A stretch of 64,000 bases of DNA from Bacillota bacterium (GCA_023459495.1 JAEWTL010000013.1:1-64000); one strand, 5' to 3'; positions 25,552-34,644 are shown, numbered from the stretch's first letter. A program made the numbers and translations. Notes: generated by a model not told the origin, from the letters alone.

Positions 25552-27717
25552 TCATCCACCTGTCAATGTACTAATCCCAAACGGCGCAAGCTCGAACGTT
25601 TTCTGTCCGTGTTTTGTATCTACGGCAGTCGACAGCGCGTATGGCGACGCATTGGCAACCACCATTGCGTCCCCCTCAGGGAAGTAGACACAGTCGGCCA
25701 TTGCATTGCTGGAGACATACGGCTGCTCAAGGCTTTCACCGCAAGCATACAGGATCAGGTTGAGCAACATGCGTGCGTTCTCAGGTGTATACCGATAGGC
25801 TGCCATATAGACGCCGCAGCCCTTTCCGAAAGCATGCATCGTGACTGAGATACGACCTCCGTCGGCACGCAGCACCCGGGTGCTGTCCTCGGTCAGGTAC
25901 AGCGCTTCGCCTGTCTGTACTCCGCATCCCATGGGCAGCAAGCCCTTTGGAGTGTCGAACGCTGTTTCCAGCGGCCATTTGCCATGACAAACACGCTCAC
26001 CCACGTCTTTGTCAATGCCCAGCACATGGGCCATACGGAAGAACGTATCGAAGCCGCGCACTGCGCTTGGCTCATTTACGCCCATGAACACACCGCCATC
26101 CCAGGCAAACTTTGAAAGGCTCTCCACTACCGCATCGTCACGCCATGCGTCTCCGCCGCTCCAGGCCGACCCCTCTGTGCCGCAGTTGATTACAACGTCG
26201 ACATTCTCCAGCACGCCATTCTTCACGTCATCAAAGTCGATGAAGCGAACATCCAAAGGCAAACCAGCAAGGCTTTCGTTGATATGCATCAGGTCCTGCC
26301 CCATATTCTCATGGAAATGGCCTGAAAGCGTCCACGGCCTGAGGCTTCCCCATGTATGCAGCACGGCAACTCTGGGCTTTAGCGTATAAGGCTTCCCTCT
26401 GCGGTGCAGCGACCGAATCAGACGGAACTCTTCTGCGAGCTCTTCAATACAGTCGATAAAATCCGGCTTTTCCTGAACGAGATGCAGATACCCGCCGAGG
26501 CCGATGCGGTCAACAGGTACACGCAGGAAGCCCCTTCGCATTGCCGCCCAATACCGCCGCGCTTCACCTGCAGGGTCACCTCCCGGCAGAAACGAAGGCG
26601 AACCATCCACTCCGGTCGGGAACAGGTAAGGGTGGAGTCTAAGTTCGTGAATATCCGTTTTCACGCTGGCGAGCAGGCGCACCTCAAAGCCCGAGAAGCC
26701 GCACTTGATCACGCCGTCGAACCCACGCTCCCCGAACCGCTTGCCGGTCGGCTCTGTGCCCACCCAGCTGTCGTCGTAGAACATAAGCGCCTTTTTGCCG
26801 TAACTGTGCACAATATCGATGAGTTCTCTGCCAAAGCGGATCGTGAAGTCGTTGATAAATGCCATCCAGTCACGCTTTACGCTGTCCGCCGGGCTGTGCG
26901 TCGCGTGCCGCTTGCCCTTGTTGATGAAGTCTTCCGCCGTGATGCGGTAACCGTACTGCTCCTCAAATGCCTCCAGCGCAACATCGCTCACGGTATAATC
27001 GTACGAAGCCCAGTCAGTGAACAGGTTCCGGTTTTTCTCACTGCTCCCCCATATCCACACAAAGTTGTAGAACATCGACGTGAAGCGCACCACCGTGGTT
27101 TTGGGATGCTTGCGGCACCACGCATCCAGCCAGCCCTTCAGGTATTCGCGCGTCTCCGCGTAGAACGGCTCGATCGGCACGAGGTGCTCCCGGTCCCCCC
27201 AGTGGTTGGTGACATGGTTGTACATGGATATCTCTTCCCATATGCGGAAAACGAGAAAGTTCACCGTATAGCGGTGCCACGGCTTTGCGCTTATGACCGT
27301 CACCGTTCCGGTCCCGTCGTATTCCCAGTCCGCGCGCGGCACCTCCGTCTCCGTTGTCCGGTCGTATACCTGCCAGTACTTCATCGCGCGCGCGCTGTCG
27401 TTGACGCGGAACTGCTCCCGGTAATAGGCGGCCATGATGTCGATCGCAAGCTTGGTATCCTCCGCCATTACGGGCGGCGACATCAGTATGGTCTGCTGCA
27501 GCTTGTCCGGATTCTTTCTTGCCCACTCGTTGTGGCCCCGGATGATGCAGATGGTCGAATAGATACCGTATCCGGCGTCCGTAATTTCGGGCGAGAGCTC
27601 CGTACCGTCACTGTCGCGGATCATATCCGCGCCCCAGCGCCGCGCCAGCTCCAGCGTCAGCTTTTCATAGCCGGCTTCGCCCGGCATCGTAAATCCACCC
27701 GTCCTGACGTTATGCAT
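25552..27717 (-). CDS. GH112 beta-galactoside phosphorylase (lacto-N-biose/galacto-N-biose or galactosyl-rhamnose type)
   Basis: 721 aa from the ATG at 27717 (GGAGG upstream), close to the 720-750 aa of GH112 enzymes. The N-terminal hallmark is TGGFTMPGEAGYEKLT followed by GADMIRDSDGTELSPE, then a TIM-barrel catalytic region and a glutamine-amidotransferase-like domain from about 430 on. The family phosphorolyses beta-1,3-galactosyl-HexNAc or beta-1,4-galactosyl-L-rhamnose, giving alpha-galactose 1-phosphate and the free second sugar. No signal peptide: cytoplasmic. It overlaps the aldo/keto reductase stop by 8 bases, with galT downstream. The acceptor cannot be settled here; the rhamnulokinase-like gene elsewhere in the window makes galactosyl-rhamnose worth considering. 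Confidence 0.88.
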   Translation of the reverse strand: MHNVRTGGFTMPGEAGYEKLTLELARRWGADMIRDSDGTELSPEITDAGYGIYSTICIIRGHNEWARKNPDKLQQTILMSPPVMAEDTKLAIDIMAAYYREQFRVNDSARAMKYWQVYDRTTETEVPRADWEYDGTGTVTVISAKPWHRYTVNFLVFRIWEEISMYNHVTNHWGDREHLVPIEPFYAETREYLKGWLDAWCRKHPKTTVVRFTSMFYNFVWIWGSSEKNRNLFTDWASYDYTVSDVALEAFEEQYGYRITAEDFINKGKRHATHSPADSVKRDWMAFINDFTIRFGRELIDIVHSYGKKALMFYDDSWVGTEPTGKRFGERGFDGVIKCGFSGFEVRLLASVKTDIHELRLHPYLFPTGVDGSPSFLPGGDPAGEARRYWAAMRRGFLRVPVDRIGLGGYLHLVQEKPDFIDCIEELAEEFRLIRSLHRRGKPYTLKPRVAVLHTWGSLRPWTLSGHFHENMGQDLMHINESLAGLPLDVRFIDFDDVKNGVLENVDVVINCGTEGSAWSGGDAWRDDAVVESLSKFAWDGGVFMGVNEPSAVRGFDTFFRMAHVLGIDKDVGERVCHGKWPLETAFDTPKGLLPMGCGVQTGEALYLTEDSTRVLRADGGRISVTMHAFGKGCGVYMAAYRYTPENARMLLNLILYACGESLEQPYVSSNAMADCVYFPEGDAMVVANASPYALSTAVDTKHGQKTFELAPFGISTLTGG

Positions 27718-28726
27718 TGCCGTTTTCCTCCCTCCTGCCCGCAAGTGCCGCTTCGATTCGCCGCAGCTCTTCTTCAGTGAAATCGAGCTGATCCAACGCG
27801 CGTACATTCTCTGCAATCTGCGAAGCCCGGCTCGCGCCGATCAGTGCGGTCGTGACGCAGGGATTGTGCAGCACCCAAGCGAGCGCCATCCGCGCGAGCG
27901 ACTGCCCCCGTTCCGCCGCAATGCGGCCCAGCGCGGCGACTTTCGCCGCCAACGCGTTCGTCAGCACGTCCTTCTTCAAAAAGCGCGGGTCGTGCGCCAT
28001 GCGCGAATCCTCCGGGATCCCGGCCTGATATTTACCCGTCAGCAACCCCTGTTCCAGCGGCCTGAACACCGCGCAGCCGATGCCTTCCTCCAGCAGCACC
28101 TTATCCAAGCCATCCTCGATCCAGCGGTTCAGCATCGAATAGATCGGCTGATGGATGATGCAGGGCGTATGGTTTTCCCGCAGCAGTTTGGCCGCGCGTC
28201 GCGTCTCCTCGGGCTTGTAGTTGGAGAGGCCGACATAGAGTGCCTTGCCCTGCCGCACGATGCTCGTAAGCGCGTCGCAGGTCTCCTCCAGCGGCGTATC
28301 GCTATCCGGACGGTGGTGATAGAAGATGTCCACGTACTCCAGCCCCATACGCTTCAGGCTCGCGTCGACACCCGCAATCAGATGCTTACGACTGCCGAAG
28401 TTGCCATACGGCCCCGGCCACATATCGTAGCCCGCCTTGGTGGCGATGACCAGCTCGTCGCGGTAGCGCGAAAAATCCTCACGAAGCAGCTTTCCAAAGC
28501 TGCGCTCCGCTTCGCCGTACGGCGGGCCGTAGTTGTCGGCCAGGTCAAGATAGGTGATGCCGCTGTCGAATGCCGCCCAAAGTATGCTCCTCTGTGTTTC
28601 CACCGGCGTGATATCGCCGAAGTTGTGCCAGAACCCCAGTGCGATCCGCGGAAGCAGCAGCCCGCTGCTTCCGCAGCGCGCGTACCGCATGGCGTCATAC
28701 CGGTTTTCAGCCGCTTTGTATTCCAT
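27710..28726 (-). CDS. Aldo/keto reductase (YghZ/Kvbeta-like)
   Basis: 338 aa from the ATG at 28726 (AGAGG upstream). The catalytic tetrad can be placed: Asp in YLDLADNYG, its Tyr, Lys in VIATKAGY and His in DIFYHHR. PPYGEAE and the NADP-binding C-terminal motif IGASRASQI fit the L-glyceraldehyde-3-phosphate reductase subgroup (AKR14-like). It reduces small aldehydes or keto-sugars with NADPH. It is first in the operon with GH112 and galT; it may reduce the sugar released by the phosphorylase or detoxify an aldehyde (inference). Confidence 0.9.
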   Translation of the reverse strand: MEYKAAENRYDAMRYARCGSSGLLLPRIALGFWHNFGDITPVETQRSILWAAFDSGITYLDLADNYGPPYGEAERSFGKLLREDFSRYRDELVIATKAGYDMWPGPYGNFGSRKHLIAGVDASLKRMGLEYVDIFYHHRPDSDTPLEETCDALTSIVRQGKALYVGLSNYKPEETRRAAKLLRENHTPCIIHQPIYSMLNRWIEDGLDKVLLEEGIGCAVFRPLEQGLLTGKYQAGIPEDSRMAHDPRFLKKDVLTNALAAKVAALGRIAAERGQSLARMALAWVLHNPCVTTALIGASRASQIAENVRALDQLDFTEEELRRIEAALAGRREENGNA

Positions 28727-28782
28727 GATCAGAACCTCTTTATGTAATTTCCGCATTGTCTGCGGGTTGTTGCTTCTTCACA

Positions 28783-28825
28783 AAAGATTCCAGCATACCG
28801 GAGCATCCGGCCCGCTGGAATCTTT
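28783..28825 (-). terminator. Terminator between the Gfo/Idh gene and the aldo/keto reductase operon
   Basis: A perfect 12-bp stem, AAAGATTCCAGC (28783-28794) with GCTGGAATCTTT (28814-28825), and a small CCGG inner hairpin in the loop. A T-rich tail follows on either strand. It lies about 90 bases past the Gfo/Idh stop and should end the ABC operon arriving from 34.3 kb. Confidence 0.75.
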
Positions 28826-28916
28826 ATAATAATAGCTATGAATCAATGTAACAGAGAGTCAACTGAAGTTAGCTGCCTCAGAGGAAGCTCGCTTTCGCCC
28901 AATCTGCATCGTTTGT

Positions 28917-30065
28917 TTATTCAGCCAAAGCCGCCTCTTCGTCCGCCAGAAAATCTGCGAACTTGGACTTTTTGATATAACCCTGCGGCAGCGGAGCCGA
29001 CCCTATGTGGCTGGACTGCATCGCATAGTTCGCCTTGGTTCCGGCGCTGACGGAGATGCCATGCAATATTTCCAGTGCGTGATACGCCATTTCCTTGTTC
29101 GCGCGGGGTGCGCGCTGCTTTCTCATCGCCCAGGCCATCTCCGCCGCTCCGACGCCCCGGCTGTTCTCCGCAAAGCCGTGATTCTGCTGGATGATGAACG
29201 GTTCGTCGTTGCCCCGGCGGAGCACCTTCACCTCGCCGCCGAAGAAATCCGGGTTTGGGAGATACATGATCCCCTGCGTACCGTGCAGCGCGAGTTCCGG
29301 ATAATCGGTCATGATGCTTTCCGAATTGAACAGCACCGTGCCATAGGCACCGCCGCAGAACTTAACGGACCCCACCATGATATTTTCGCATTTGACTTCG
29401 TATTCCTCGCCGAAGTTGGCCGCGCTGGGGAAAAAGTGCTTCCTGTTTTTATTCCGGGTCGTCATGAAGCCCGAAACCTCGCTCGCGGGTCCCAGCAGAT
29501 AGGTCAGTGCCGTCATAAAATAGATACCGACGTCGAATCCGATTCCGCCGCCTTCGTTTGCGATATAGGGGATAAACTCCGCACCGACGTTGTTGTCCCG
29601 GTTCAGAACCGCATTGCAGGAGGTTACCTCCCCGATCATACCACTGTCCAGCACCGCCTTGGCGGTCTGCAGCCCCGCTCCTAAAAACGTGTCGGGCGCG
29701 GACCCCAAGTACAGATTCCGTTCGTTTGCGATGTCGATCAGCTTCTTCGCGTCCGAAAGCTCTATGGTCATGATCTTTTCCGTATAGACGTTCTTGCCCG
29801 CTTCCAGAAGCCACTTGATCACCTCAAAATGGCTCTTGGGCGAGGTTAAGTTGATGACCAGCTCGATCGAAGGATCCGCCAGCACCTCCTCGAGCGTCAT
29901 GGAACGGATGTTGTACTTCTGTGCCTTTTCGTCCGCCGCTTTTCGGTAGATGTCGCTGCAGCCGACGATGTCGAGAATCTTAAAGTTATTGATCGTATTC
30001 TTAAGGTAGATGTCGCTTACCATGCCGCAGCCGACAATCGCCGTTTTTACCGATTCAATTTTCAC
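28917..30065 (-). CDS. Gfo/Idh/MocA oxidoreductase with altered EKP motif
   Basis: 382 aa, GTG start with GAGGT 9 bases upstream. The Rossmann glycines VGCGMVS lie at residues 11-17. The usual EKP motif reads EKI (residues 96-98), replacing the proline. Residues about 170-190 (EGGGIGFDVGIYFM) take the place of the usual D..H active-site helix and lack the histidine at its normal spot, so catalysis may differ. It lies 100 bases downstream of a VOC gene in the second ABC operon. It probably acts on the sugar this transporter imports, or binds NAD(P) without standard chemistry. Confidence 0.85.
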   Translation of the reverse strand: MKIESVKTAIVGCGMVSDIYLKNTINNFKILDIVGCSDIYRKAADEKAQKYNIRSMTLEEVLADPSIELVINLTSPKSHFEVIKWLLEAGKNVYTEKIMTIELSDAKKLIDIANERNLYLGSAPDTFLGAGLQTAKAVLDSGMIGEVTSCNAVLNRDNNVGAEFIPYIANEGGGIGFDVGIYFMTALTYLLGPASEVSGFMTTRNKNRKHFFPSAANFGEEYEVKCENIMVGSVKFCGGAYGTVLFNSESIMTDYPELALHGTQGIMYLPNPDFFGGEVKVLRRGNDEPFIIQQNHGFAENSRGVGAAEMAWAMRKQRAPRANKEMAYHALEILHGISVSAGTKANYAMQSSHIGSAPLPQGYIKKSKFADFLADEEAALAE

Positions 30066-30164
30066 AATCGTTTACCTCACACTGAAAAATGCGTTGCCGC
30101 TTGCGGTCAAGCGAAGCGGCAATTCAGCACTTTTCTTTAATCAAAGACCCGTTAACAAACCTTT

Positions 30165-30638
30165 TTACCAGCGTTCGAGCAGTTCAACGCAGGTCTTCAG
30201 GGCATCCGCACCGTCCATGTACGCGTAACGTCCATCGCCCGCAGAGAAATTCCCCTTTTGAACCATGGTCATACCGAATGCCTCGCACGTCTTAATCCGC
30301 TCGTCGATGTTGTCTACAACGAAGGCGATATGCTGGATGCCTTCGCCCTTTTCGTCCAGATGCTTTTTCCAGATGGAGTCCTTCTCGTTGGGCTGGATGA
30401 GTTCGATAGCCATTTCGCCGCCGACCTCGAAGAAGGCCAGCTTCGCATCGATTTCGGGTTCAAACTTTCCCCCATACACGGTCTGTGTGACGTCAAATTT
30501 TTCGATTCCCTCCGTGGCAATGATGGTCGGGGGAACCGGGACGCCGAAGAATTCAGCGAACTTACTTTTAGTGGCTTCAATATCGCGCACAATAAAGCCA
30601 ACCTGAACCATCACTTTCGTTCCTAAAATACCGCTCAT
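30165..30638 (-). CDS. VOC-superfamily protein
   Basis: 157 aa. Two glyoxalase-type half-modules start at VQVGFIVRDIEATKSKF and at IQHIAFVVDNIDE; Glu in MAIELIQP and His in GIQHIAF are likely metal ligands. It resembles methylmalonyl-CoA epimerase and dicarbonyl-detoxifying VOC proteins in size. AGGAAGG precedes the ATG. It is located between the ABC permease and the Gfo/Idh oxidoreductase in the same direction, so it probably acts on a keto-sugar intermediate or epimerises it (inference). Confidence 0.87.
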   Translation of the reverse strand: MSGILGTKVMVQVGFIVRDIEATKSKFAEFFGVPVPPTIIATEGIEKFDVTQTVYGGKFEPEIDAKLAFFEVGGEMAIELIQPNEKDSIWKKHLDEKGEGIQHIAFVVDNIDERIKTCEAFGMTMVQKGNFSAGDGRYAYMDGADALKTCVELLERW

Positions 30639-30680
30639 GATGCACCTTCCTGTTTATGTCTCATTTTTATGCAGTTTGAA

Positions 30681-31685
30681 TTACAGCTTGTATCCTCCGC
30701 TGCGCACCGTATCGATGAACACCGCAAGAATCAGGATCACGCCATTTAAAAGCTGTTGATAGAACACCTGAATGTTTAAGAGGATCATGGCGTTGGAGAA
30801 GATCGCCAGCAACACGACGCCCAGGAACGTACCAATGATATTGCCTTTGCCGCCGCCCAATCCGACACCGCCCATGATAACTGACGCAATGGGGATAAAT
30901 TCGTTTCCGGAACCTGCAGCCGGTACAGACGTCCTCATCTGGGACGTGAAGAGGATAGACGCAATACCCGAAGCGAATCCCGATATAATATAGGAAATCA
31001 TCTTGATCTTATTGATCTTAATACCCGACAAATAGGAGGCCGTCGGATTCGATCCGATCGCATATACCGACCTGCCGGTCGACGTGTATTTCAGGAAGAA
31101 GAACACCACGACATAAGAGACCAGCATGACCCATAACATGATCGGTATCCCGAGAAAGTGCCCAAAACCGATTTCGTCCAGAACCGGGTCATTGATCTTC
31201 ATTTTAGAACCGTTGGTCATCAGATACGCAACCGCACGGAAAGCCATCATTGTACCAATCGTTGCAATCATCGGAACGATCTTCATCCTGGTAATGATCA
31301 GACCGTTAATGGCACCGCAGGCGATGCCCAGAACCGGCGCCATCAGCATGGCCAACCAAATGGATACGCCGTTGTTCACCATCAGTCCGATCACCATGCC
31401 GCTCACAGCCATGACGGACATCTGAGACAGGTCTATGCCGCCCAAGAGCATGCATACGGTAAGGCCCGCGCCCAGCAGACCATATGTGGACATGGCAACA
31501 CCCAAATTGCTGAGGTTCGCGGACGTCAGGAAGTACTTGGATGAAATCGAGATGACGATGAAGATGACCGCAACAGCAAAAAACATGCTGATCTGAGAAG
31601 AATATGCCTTTGTGAAGCGTTTCCACCTGGTGTTCATATTGAGCTGCTTGTCTTCCACGGCTTTCGTTCCTTCGTTCTGTTTCAT
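30681..31685 (-). CDS. Sugar ABC transporter permease (RbsC type)
   Basis: 334 aa, polytopic with about eight to ten hydrophobic segments after a 30-residue hydrophilic N-terminus. Signatures GAGLTVCMLLGGIDLSQMSV and, near the C-terminus, MGGVGLGGGKGNIIGTFLG define the ribose-type permease family. AGGAG precedes the ATG, 2 bases after the ATPase stop. It pairs with the ATPase upstream and the lipoprotein at the head of the operon. Confidence 0.95.
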   Translation of the reverse strand: MKQNEGTKAVEDKQLNMNTRWKRFTKAYSSQISMFFAVAVIFIVISISSKYFLTSANLSNLGVAMSTYGLLGAGLTVCMLLGGIDLSQMSVMAVSGMVIGLMVNNGVSIWLAMLMAPVLGIACGAINGLIITRMKIVPMIATIGTMMAFRAVAYLMTNGSKMKINDPVLDEIGFGHFLGIPIMLWVMLVSYVVVFFFLKYTSTGRSVYAIGSNPTASYLSGIKINKIKMISYIISGFASGIASILFTSQMRTSVPAAGSGNEFIPIASVIMGGVGLGGGKGNIIGTFLGVVLLAIFSNAMILLNIQVFYQQLLNGVILILAVFIDTVRSGGYKL

Positions 31686-31687
31686 AA

Positions 31688-33187
31688 TTATTCTCCTAAA
31701 ACTGCTTTCATCAGGGAAAACTGATCGTATTCCTGTTTGTTCTTTTCAAATTCCGCAGTGATCTTGCCGTTATGCATCACAACGATTTTATCGGCGATCG
31801 CCATGGTCTCCGGCATTTCTGTCGAAACCATCAGTATGCCCACGCCGTCCTGACAGAACTTTTCCATGAGCTTGTAGATCTCCACCTTTGCCCCTACGTC
31901 AACGCCGCGGGTTGGTTCGTTGAGGATCAGCAGCTTCGGCGCGATGTTCATTTCCTTTGCGAATACAACCTTTTGCTGATTGCCGCCGGACAACGATTCC
32001 ACGTCCACAAAGACGTCGGGCGTTTTGATATGCAATGCCTTAGACCACGCTATGGCGAGTTCCTCTTCTTTTTTGAGATCCAGAAGCCCCTTCTTTTTGA
32101 TCTGTTTCAGCGATGCGATGGAGATGTTCATCTTAATCGGCAGGTTCAGCAGCAAGCCGCCGGATTTTCTCTCGCTGGGTACAAAGGCGATACCCGCCTC
32201 AATATTTTTAGCCGGGGTCGACAGGTCTTTCTTTTTGCCTTCCACGTAAAATTCACCCGAGTTGAATTTCTCAATTCCGTAGATACAAGAGGTTACGTTT
32301 TCGCACCCCGCCCCCATCAGCCCGTAGAGACCGACGATCTCACCGGCCCGGACTGTCAAATTGATATCCTTCAAAAAGTTGGTTGATAAATTCTTGACTT
32401 CAAAAACGGGCTCTTTAATCTCGTGTGCGCCGACAGGATACATATCCTTCAATTCACGGCCAACCATAGCCGTAATCACGTCGCTCTTGGTCAACTCGGA
32501 AACAGGCTTACGCATCACGTTTTTACCGTCGCGCATCACCATGACGCTGTCTGAAATCGTAAACACTTCATCCAGCTTGTGCGAGACGAAAACAATCGAT
32601 CCCCCGCCCTGCGTGAAGTTCCTCATGATCGAGTACAGGTGTTCGGTTTCTTTGTCTGTCAGGGATGCCGTAGGCTCATCCATGACGATGATCTTGGCGT
32701 TTCTCGCAAATGCGCGGGCGATTTCAAGCAGCTGCTTCTGTGCCGTGAGCAGCCCCTCAACTTCTTCGCGCGGATCGATGTTGTCCAATCCAAGCTGTCT
32801 CTGGATATCGATGCTGTCCTTATACAGTTTCTTGTAATCGATCGATCCCCTTTTGGTCTTGGGAAGCCTGCCGATAAAGATATTCTCGGCGACGCTCACC
32901 GTCTTTAAATAGTTCAGCTCCTGATATATGACGGATACTCCGATGCCGATGGCATCCCGCGGTCCGTATTTGCCTGAGTCAATATTTGTCCCATCAATGA
33001 CAAGTGAACCTTCGTCCTGTTTGTAGGCGCCCGCCAGAATCTTCATCAAGGTGGACTTCCCAGCGCCGTTCTCGCCGACCAAAGCCATTATTTCGCCTTT
33101 GTTCAAGTATAAGTCCACATTGTCAACGGCTTTGACGCCGGGAAAGGATTTGCTTATACCGTTCATTTCCAATATGCGAACACTCAT
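31688..33187 (-). CDS. Sugar ABC transporter ATP-binding protein (RbsA/MglA type)
   Basis: 499 aa with two ATPase domains. Domain 1 has Walker A GENGAGKST, a weak signature VEGLLTAQKQLLE and Walker B KIIVMDEPTASL. Domain 2 has the degenerate Walker A GLMGAGCENV, then LSGGNQQKVVFAKEM and LLILNEPTRGVD, where the usual aspartate of Walker B is asparagine. AAAGGTG lies before the ATG. It energises the second ribose-type importer of the window. Confidence 0.94.
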   Translation of the reverse strand: MSVRILEMNGISKSFPGVKAVDNVDLYLNKGEIMALVGENGAGKSTLMKILAGAYKQDEGSLVIDGTNIDSGKYGPRDAIGIGVSVIYQELNYLKTVSVAENIFIGRLPKTKRGSIDYKKLYKDSIDIQRQLGLDNIDPREEVEGLLTAQKQLLEIARAFARNAKIIVMDEPTASLTDKETEHLYSIMRNFTQGGGSIVFVSHKLDEVFTISDSVMVMRDGKNVMRKPVSELTKSDVITAMVGRELKDMYPVGAHEIKEPVFEVKNLSTNFLKDINLTVRAGEIVGLYGLMGAGCENVTSCIYGIEKFNSGEFYVEGKKKDLSTPAKNIEAGIAFVPSERKSGGLLLNLPIKMNISIASLKQIKKKGLLDLKKEEELAIAWSKALHIKTPDVFVDVESLSGGNQQKVVFAKEMNIAPKLLILNEPTRGVDVGAKVEIYKLMEKFCQDGVGILMVSTEMPETMAIADKIVVMHNGKITAEFEKNKQEYDQFSLMKAVLGE

Positions 33188-33215
33188 AAGTCACCTTTTT
33201 CATTTTAGTTGGTTT

Positions 33216-33247
33216 GCGGGAGCGCCTCATCACAGAGACGCTCCCGC
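33216..33247 (-). other. Intercistronic hairpin after the solute-binding gene
   Basis: GCGGGAGCG (33216-33224) pairs with CGCTCCCGC (33239-33247) and the stem extends by three more pairs after one mismatch. It lies 25 bases past the lipoprotein stop, before the ATPase. Such hairpins commonly keep solute-binding protein levels above those of the membrane components by protecting the upstream RNA and limiting read-through. Confidence 0.65.
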
Positions 33248-33272
33248 TGATTTACCAAGCTTTTTTACGGTC

Positions 33273-34337
33273 TCAGTCCGGGAATTTTTCGTTGACGTTA
33301 TCAGGCGTCAGAACAAAGCTTTCCACATAGTTCAGCTCATCGATTGTTTCGCCGGCGACCAACTTCTGGGCCAGAGCAACGATATCATATCCGTACTGTG
33401 TAAAGTTCGAGCAAACCTCGCCCTTCAGGATGGACGCTGTGCCCGCGCTTTCATCCTTGAGGACCTGCTGGGAGGCCTTCAGACCGTCATAGGAGAAATA
33501 ATTGAGTCTGTCGTCAAAGCCGGTCGCCATGGAAGCCGGGAAGACGGCATCGTTGAAGTAGCTTGAGAAAGAGATCATCAGTACATGCTGAGCATCGCTG
33601 TGAAGCGTGAAGAAATCGGTGGTCTTCTGCTTAACATCAGAAAGCTCATAGTTTGAAAGGCTCAGATACTGGACTGTTTCGTCAGTAATCATATCAGGAT
33701 AAGCTTCCATCAGCATCTGCTTGGGAACTTCCGTGCGTTTCGCAACATCCGGACCATGGGAAGGCGAGTCCATCAGGATTACGAGGTCGCACTGTCCGCC
33801 CATCTGATTGGCAACATAGTCGACCAGATAGGTTCCGAGCTTTTCACCAGCTTCGCCGTTGGACAGGCCATAGAAATAAGAACCGTTTTCAAGCGTTGCG
33901 TCAACGCCGAAATAGTACACACCGGCCTTTTGGGCATCAGAAGCCAGCGTCTCGCTGATTTCCTGCGAGGAAAGGAAGTCCACGATCACGTTGCAGTCTT
34001 GGGTAATGAAGGAATCGAACGCAGACCGAATCGCTGTCTGATCGTCACCGCCGGGCGTATTGTAAAGCAGTTCTACGCCAGCTTCTTCACACGCAGCCCG
34101 TAAGCCTTCAGCAAATACGATATGAACCTCTTCCGTTTCCGTTCTGTTCAGGCAGCCGATCTTTAATGCAGGCGCTTCAGATGTGCTCTCACTTGCAGTC
34201 TCACCTGCGCTCGTGCCTACGCTCTCGCCCGCGCTTGCGTTTTCAGAAGGTGACGTCGACGCTGACGGCGAGCATGCTGCCAGCATCGTGAACACCAATG
34301 CGATGGATACCAGAGCAAAAAATAGCCTCTTTTTCAT
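33273..34337 (-). CDS. Sugar ABC transporter substrate-binding lipoprotein
   Basis: 354 aa from the ATG at 34337 (GAGGAG upstream). Signal peptide with lipobox MLAAC (lipidated Cys22), then a Ser/Glu/Ala-rich linker to about residue 55, then a type I binding-protein fold (LKIGCLNRTETEEVHIVFAE onward). It binds the imported sugar outside the membrane. It is the first gene of the minus-strand ABC operon, under a strong promoter, and divergent from a LacI regulator. Confidence 0.92.
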   Translation of the reverse strand: MKKRLFFALVSIALVFTMLAACSPSASTSPSENASAGESVGTSAGETASESTSEAPALKIGCLNRTETEEVHIVFAEGLRAACEEAGVELLYNTPGGDDQTAIRSAFDSFITQDCNVIVDFLSSQEISETLASDAQKAGVYYFGVDATLENGSYFYGLSNGEAGEKLGTYLVDYVANQMGGQCDLVILMDSPSHGPDVAKRTEVPKQMLMEAYPDMITDETVQYLSLSNYELSDVKQKTTDFFTLHSDAQHVLMISFSSYFNDAVFPASMATGFDDRLNYFSYDGLKASQQVLKDESAGTASILKGEVCSNFTQYGYDIVALAQKLVAGETIDELNYVESFVLTPDNVNEKFPD

Positions 34338-34457
34338 ACTTGATCTCCTCAACACTTATTTTTCCCCACAGAAATTCAATAACCGAATGTGTTTGCGTTG
34401 TTCGCTGCGTTACGAACTTTAGGGCTCTACCTCCATTTATTTTATTTGCTGTGGGTT

Positions 34458-34612
34458 ATGCACCTATTTTAGCGTTATGAATCACAAATGTCAATATTAA
34501 TTTTACATTTATACAGTCATAATGCATATTTTAATGCACATTTTTATGCATTTTGTATTTTTGAAAAACCGGGCAGGCATTTGTTGAAATTTGCGCTTGA
34601 TCAAAAATGCAC
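34458..34612. promoter_or_regulatory. Array of ATGCAY motifs in the divergent ABC/LacI promoter region
   Basis: ATGCAC or ATGCAT occurs at 34458, 34522, 34534, 34546 and 34607. The middle three are spaced exactly 12 bases apart. One copy overlaps the downstream edge of the ABC-operon promoter and one touches the -35 of the LacI promoter. AATGCACATTTT (34533-34544) recurs exactly at 39191-39202 near the GH1 gene. Likely operators of the LacI regulator at 34689 (inference). Confidence 0.5.
34466..34494 (-). promoter_or_regulatory. Promoter of the minus-strand ABC operon
   Basis: On the minus strand TTGACA (34494-34489), exactly 17 bases, TAAAAT (34471-34466). The leader to the lipoprotein ATG is about 120 bases and shows no obvious structure. 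Confidence 0.78.
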
Positions 34613-34614
34613 AC

Positions 34615-34644
34615 TTGACAAAAGCAATGCCACTTCACTATTAT
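34615..34644 (+). promoter_or_regulatory. Promoter of the LacI-family regulator
   Basis: TTGACA (34615-34620), 18 bases, TATTAT (34639-34644), about 45 bases before the ATG at 34689. An ATGCAC motif abuts the -35 on its upstream side, fitting autoregulation. Confidence 0.65.

Noticed and set aside
26404..27780. Long plus-strand open frame of about 458 codons antisense to the GH112 gene; similar ones occur at 1550-2551, 37024-38754 and 44767-46059
   Set aside because: They mirror strongly coding minus-strand genes with G/C-rich third positions, lack ribosome binding sites and show no family motifs.
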